Shown here one piece after another: positions 41,347-43,510 of a stretch of 43,510 bases of DNA. Within the stretch, counting starts at the first letter, position 1. The number at the start of each line of letters is the position of its first letter. The translations under genes and the position numbers were made by a program. This stretch comes from Clostridia bacterium (lineage in GTDB: Bacteria > Bacillota_A > Clostridia > Christensenellales > Borkfalkiaceae): positions 1-43,510 of the forward strand of contig JAFTQI010000016.1 of the NCBI GenBank assembly GCA_017462825.1. Reading direction: 5' to 3'. Below the pieces are notes generated by a model. That model was given only the letters and a program-made list of their open reading frames with translations, was not told the DNA's origin and made no database searches.

Positions 41347-41745
41347 AGATTTGAGTTTGTTATACGGTCGCGGGGCTGAAAAGCCATGAGGAAAGTCCGA
41401 GCTGCATAGGACAGGGTGCCTGATAACGTCAGGCGAGAGTGATCTCCGGGACAGTGCAACAGAAATAAACCGCCGCAAACGGCTCGCACTTTTTAGGGCT
41501 TGAGTTCTTATTTATAAGACGCCTGTTTGCGGTAAGGATGGAAAGGCGAGGTAAGAGCTCACCGACGCTTTGGTAACAAGGCGTGCCATGTAAACCCCAC
41601 TCGCTGCAAGATTGGGTTTCCGTCAATAGGGCGGTCCGTCCGACGGAACACCGTGAATATCGCTTGAGCTTATCGGTGACGGTAAGCCTAGATAAATGAC
41701 CGTACACGACAGAACTCGGCTTATAGACAGGCTCAAATCACTTGG
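41347..41745 (+). ncRNA. rnpB: RNase P RNA (M1-like, class A-type)
   Basis: The catalytic RNA that matures tRNA 5' ends. The universal conserved regions are present in order: GAGGAAAGTCCGAGC (41389 onwards), GGACAGTGCAACAGAAA, a central AAGGATGGAAAGGCG and GTAAGAGCTCACCG, and 3' AGATAAATGACCG, ACACGACAGAACTCGGCTTA. The GAGTTTGTTATA 5' strand pairs with TATAGACAGGCTC to form P1, closing the molecule. Length is about 400 nt. The exact ends are set from P1, the promoter and the terminator and may be off by a few bases. Confidence 0.95.
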
Positions 41746-41752
41746 AATAGAG

Positions 41753-41789
41753 ACGAATCCCTTTATCTTCATGGGATTCGTTTTTTTTT
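41753..41789 (+). terminator. Terminator of RNase P RNA
   Basis: A perfect 9-bp stem, ACGAATCCC with GGGATTCGT, followed by nine T. Confidence 0.92.
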
Positions 41790-41810
41790 AATTGGTATTT
41801 CTTTAATTTT

Positions 41811-41913
41811 ATCAATTATGTCAGACGTAATACCTATGTGTGACATAATTGATTATTTGAAAGCCTTTATTTTAAAGGATTATGCCTGACATAATACCTA
41901 TGCAAGGCATAAT
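41811..41913 (+). repeat. Tandem hairpin pair with the same 17-nt loop upstream of sigK
   Basis: Hairpin 1 pairs ATCAATTATGTCA (41811-41823) with TGACATAATTGAT (41841-41853), 13 bp perfect. Hairpin 2 pairs ATTATGCCT (41879-41887) with AGGCATAAT (41905-41913), 9 bp perfect. The loops, 41824-41840 and 41888-41904, are both 17 nt and share GAC-TAATACCTATG, 14 of 17 identical. Stem tops differ by compensating changes (TCA/TGA versus CCT/AGG), so pairing has been kept while sequence drifted. A smaller CCTTT/AAAGG hairpin lies between them. They occupy the 213-bp gap between the rnpB terminator and sigK. Function unknown. Confidence 0.75.
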
Positions 41914-41941
41914 AGTTGCCGTTTTATTTTTTGTTTTTGTA

Positions 41942-41969
41942 ATAGTACAAACCGTCTAAAACATACGAT
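41942..41969 (+). promoter_or_regulatory. Possible sigma-E-type promoter of sigK
   Basis: CATACGAT (41962-41969) resembles the sigma-E -10 consensus CATACANT. An ATA at 41942-41944 could serve as the -35 core at nearly the usual distance. There is no sigma-A promoter here. Sigma-E control of sigK is known in Bacillus. A TTTACGTAAA palindrome follows at 41972-41981. Confidence 0.4.
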
Positions 41970-42002
41970 ACTTTACGTAAAAAAAGAGCAGGAGTGTGGC
42001 GT

Positions 42003-42704
42003 ATGTTTTTGGAGTTTCTTTGGACGGTGTTGGGTAGGATAGTCTTTTTTACGGGCGCGATCGGAACAAAAAATACCTTTCCTAAACCACTATCGAAAGC
42101 AGATGAGGAAAGATATACTTCGCTTGCAATGCAAGGGGATAAAAGCGCAAAAGATATTTTGATTAAGCATAATATGCGCTTGGTAGCGCATATCGTTAAA
42201 AAATATACGGGAGCAGCGGAGACGGATGATTTAATTTCGGTAGGAAGCATCGGTTTGATTAAAGCGATCAATACTTATAAACCTGAGCATGGCACTGCTT
42301 TGGCTACATATACGGCGCGATGTATTGAAAATGAGATTTTGATGCTTATTCGGGCGAATAAAAAACATCGAAATACGATTTCCCTGTCCGATCCTGTAGG
42401 TACGGATAAAGATGGAAACGAGTTGACGCTTTTAGATTTGCTTTTTGAAAAAGAAGATTGTGTTTTTGAGGAAGTAGAACGTTCGGTACAGCGGGAAAAA
42501 TTGTTAGAATATTTGCAAAACGTTTTAAGTGAAAGGGAGTATAAAATCATTTGTTTGCGCTATGCGTTAAAAGGGGGAATTCCTTTGCCGCAGAGGGAAG
42601 TGGCGCAGGTGATGAAAATTTCCCGCTCTTATATATCCAGAATTGAAAAACATGCGATTGAAAAACTGCGTGCAAAATTGCGGGCGGAAGATTTTTTGGA
42701 TTAA
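42003..42704 (+). CDS. sigK: Sporulation sigma factor SigK (mother cell)
   Basis: A 233-residue sigma-70-family factor. The first about 20 residues, MFLEFLWTVLGRIVFFTGAIG, are hydrophobic and match the pro-sequence that tethers pro-sigma-K to the membrane until SpoIVFB cleaves it. NTFPKPLSKADEERY marks the start of the mature protein. Region 2 has HNMRLVAHIVKKYTG, DDLISVGSIGLIKAINTY and LATYTARCIENEILM; region 4 has LSEREYKIICLRY and a helix-turn-helix REVAQVMKISRSYISRIEKHA. The gene is intact, with no skin-type insertion. The ATG at 42003 has AGGAG eight bases upstream; a GTG at 41994 overlaps that site. SigE/SigG are alternatives, but the N-terminus is SigK-like. Confidence 0.88.
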   Translation: MFLEFLWTVLGRIVFFTGAIGTKNTFPKPLSKADEERYTSLAMQGDKSAKDILIKHNMRLVAHIVKKYTGAAETDDLISVGSIGLIKAINTYKPEHGTALATYTARCIENEILMLIRANKKHRNTISLSDPVGTDKDGNELTLLDLLFEKEDCVFEEVERSVQREKLLEYLQNVLSEREYKIICLRYALKGGIPLPQREVAQVMKISRSYISRIEKHAIEKLRAKLRAEDFLD

Positions 42705-42732
42705 AAAAGTCGGTATGTTGCGGCAAAGAAGT

Positions 42733-42768
42733 AAAAAAGGACGGAGCGCAAACGCTTCGTTCTTTTTT
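42733..42768 (+). terminator. Terminator of sigK
   Basis: Arms AAAAAAGGACG-AGCG and CGCT-CGTTCTTTTTT around a CAAA loop, with one mismatch, followed by T-rich sequence. Confidence 0.85.
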
Positions 42769-42811
42769 CATAGAAAAAATCAAAAAAATAGAAAAATTTG
42801 GCTTTTTGCGG

Positions 42812-42840
42812 TTGAAATTTTTAAAAAGATGTGATATACT
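42812..42840 (+). promoter_or_regulatory. Promoter of the NifU-like gene
   Basis: TTGAAA (42812-42817), 17 bp, TATACT (42835-42840). The leader of about 80 nt contains a TATCTC/GAGATA hairpin at 42859-42878. Confidence 0.75.
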
Positions 42841-42925
42841 AATAAACGGTAAAAGGGATATCTCGCTTTTTTGAGATAACTTTGGACAAGCAAAAACAAA
42901 AAATATATTTTTGGAGGAATTCATA

Positions 42926-43510
42926 ATGACAATTTCGTCAGAAGTTCAAGAGATGTACTGCGTAGCAAAAGGCGCAGGCGTCGCTCGTCATGAAAACGCG
43001 CCTATTCCTGAAGAAGGTAAGTGGATTCATGCGAAAGAAATCAAAGATATCAGCGGCTTCACGCACGGTATCGGTTGGTGTGCGCCTCAACAAGGCGCTT
43101 GTAAGCTCTCGCTTAACATTAAGCAGGGTATCATTCAAGAAGCGCTCGTAGAAACGATCGGTTGTTCGGGTATGACCCATTCGGCGGCTATGGCGGCTGA
43201 AATTTTGCCCGGTAAGACCCCCCTTGAAGCGCTCAATACCGACCTTGTTTGCGACGCTATCAACACGGCTATGAGAGAATTGTTCTTGCAAATCGTCTAT
43301 GGCCGTTCGCAGTCCGCATTCTCCGATGACGGTCTTGTTATCGGTGCGGGTCTTGAAGACCTTGGTAAAGGTCATCGTTCGCAGGTTGGTACGATGTACT
43401 CGACGTTGCAAAAGGGTGTTCGCTATTTGGAAATGGCAGAAGGCTACGTAACCCGTCTTGCGCTTGACAAGGATAACGAAGTCATCGGTTACGAATTCGT
43501 ATCCCTTGGC
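42926..43510 (+). CDS. NifU-like iron-sulfur cluster scaffold protein (3' end outside the window)
   Basis: The first 195 residues of a protein that resembles the clostridial 'iron-sulfur cluster assembly scaffold' family, a divergent NifU/IscU N-terminal relative. Conserved blocks include KWIHAKEIKDISGFTHGIGWCAPQQGACKL split by a short loop, ETIGCSGMTHSAAMAAEILPGKT and LNTDLVCDAINTAMRELFLQIVYGR. Candidate cluster cysteines are those in GWCAPQQGAC, IGCSG and LVCDA. In many anaerobes this gene directly precedes one for a 'GGGtGRT' protein; that would lie beyond 43510. The start ATG has TGGAGG eight bases upstream. The family's biochemical role is unproven. Truncated by the window end, not by mutation. 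Confidence 0.85.
   Translation, partial: MTISSEVQEMYCVAKGAGVARHENAPIPEEGKWIHAKEIKDISGFTHGIGWCAPQQGACKLSLNIKQGIIQEALVETIGCSGMTHSAAMAAEILPGKTPLEALNTDLVCDAINTAMRELFLQIVYGRSQSAFSDDGLVIGAGLEDLGKGHRSQVGTMYSTLQKGVRYLEMAEGYVTRLALDKDNEVIGYEFVSLG

Noticed and set aside
1..43510. CRISPR arrays, transposases, prophage or plasmid genes
   Set aside because: No regularly spaced repeats and no recognisable mobile-element proteins were seen. The only repeat-like elements are the two intergenic structures reported near 39.4 and 41.8 kb.

Overview
This window looks like a chromosomal segment from an anaerobic, probably spore-forming member of the Clostridia. The evidence is a SigK-type mother-cell sigma factor, WhiA, a class A-like RNase P RNA, consensus sigma-A promoters with 17-bp spacers, AGGAG ribosome sites and an all-anaerobic central metabolism. 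A placement near Christensenellales is only a guess. No transposase, phage, CRISPR or resistance gene is visible. The window is almost entirely core metabolism and housekeeping.

Layout. 1-3100 (mostly minus strand): tRNA-Ala(CGC), a formate/nitrite transporter, and a cassette of a secreted 443-residue protein, a 44-residue peptide and a 49-residue lipoprotein. 3242-7682: dxs, a LysR regulator, a YggS-type PLP protein and a short-chain dehydrogenase. 7871-12391: Re-citrate synthase, aconitase and isocitrate dehydrogenase, the oxidative route to 2-oxoglutarate. 12513-16995: phosphohexomutase, a ROK-like sugar kinase and nagA. 17135-23384: murB, a PHP phosphoesterase, whiA and dnaE. 23479-26606: pfkA, a PfkB-type phosphosugar kinase, a candidate small RNA and a two-gene unit of unknown role.

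26828-39320 is the most interesting block. It is an apparent operon of about 12 kb: an LDH-family malate dehydrogenase, fumarase, HdrB-HdrC-HdrA, an MvhD/FlxD-like protein, FlxC-, FlxB- and FlxA-like proteins, a fumarate reductase iron-sulfur subunit, a fumarate reductase flavoprotein and an AspT/SucE-type transporter. Malate dehydrogenase and fumarase would turn oxaloacetate into fumarate. The Flx-Hdr module is an NADH-fed, flavin-based bifurcation machine in other anaerobes. The soluble FrdAB pair has no membrane anchor. I infer an NADH-dependent, electron-bifurcating (ferredoxin-reducing) fumarate reductase with succinate export. With the citrate synthase operon this gives a complete split ('horseshoe') TCA pathway.

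39321-43510: a duplicated terminator and tRNA-end repeat around a small inverted-repeat element, tRNA-Ser(CGA), pyruvate kinase (minus), RNase P RNA, a tandem pair of hairpins with the same 17-nt loop, sigK, and the 5' part of a NifU-like iron-sulfur scaffold gene cut by the window end. All calls come from reading the sequence; no database search was run.
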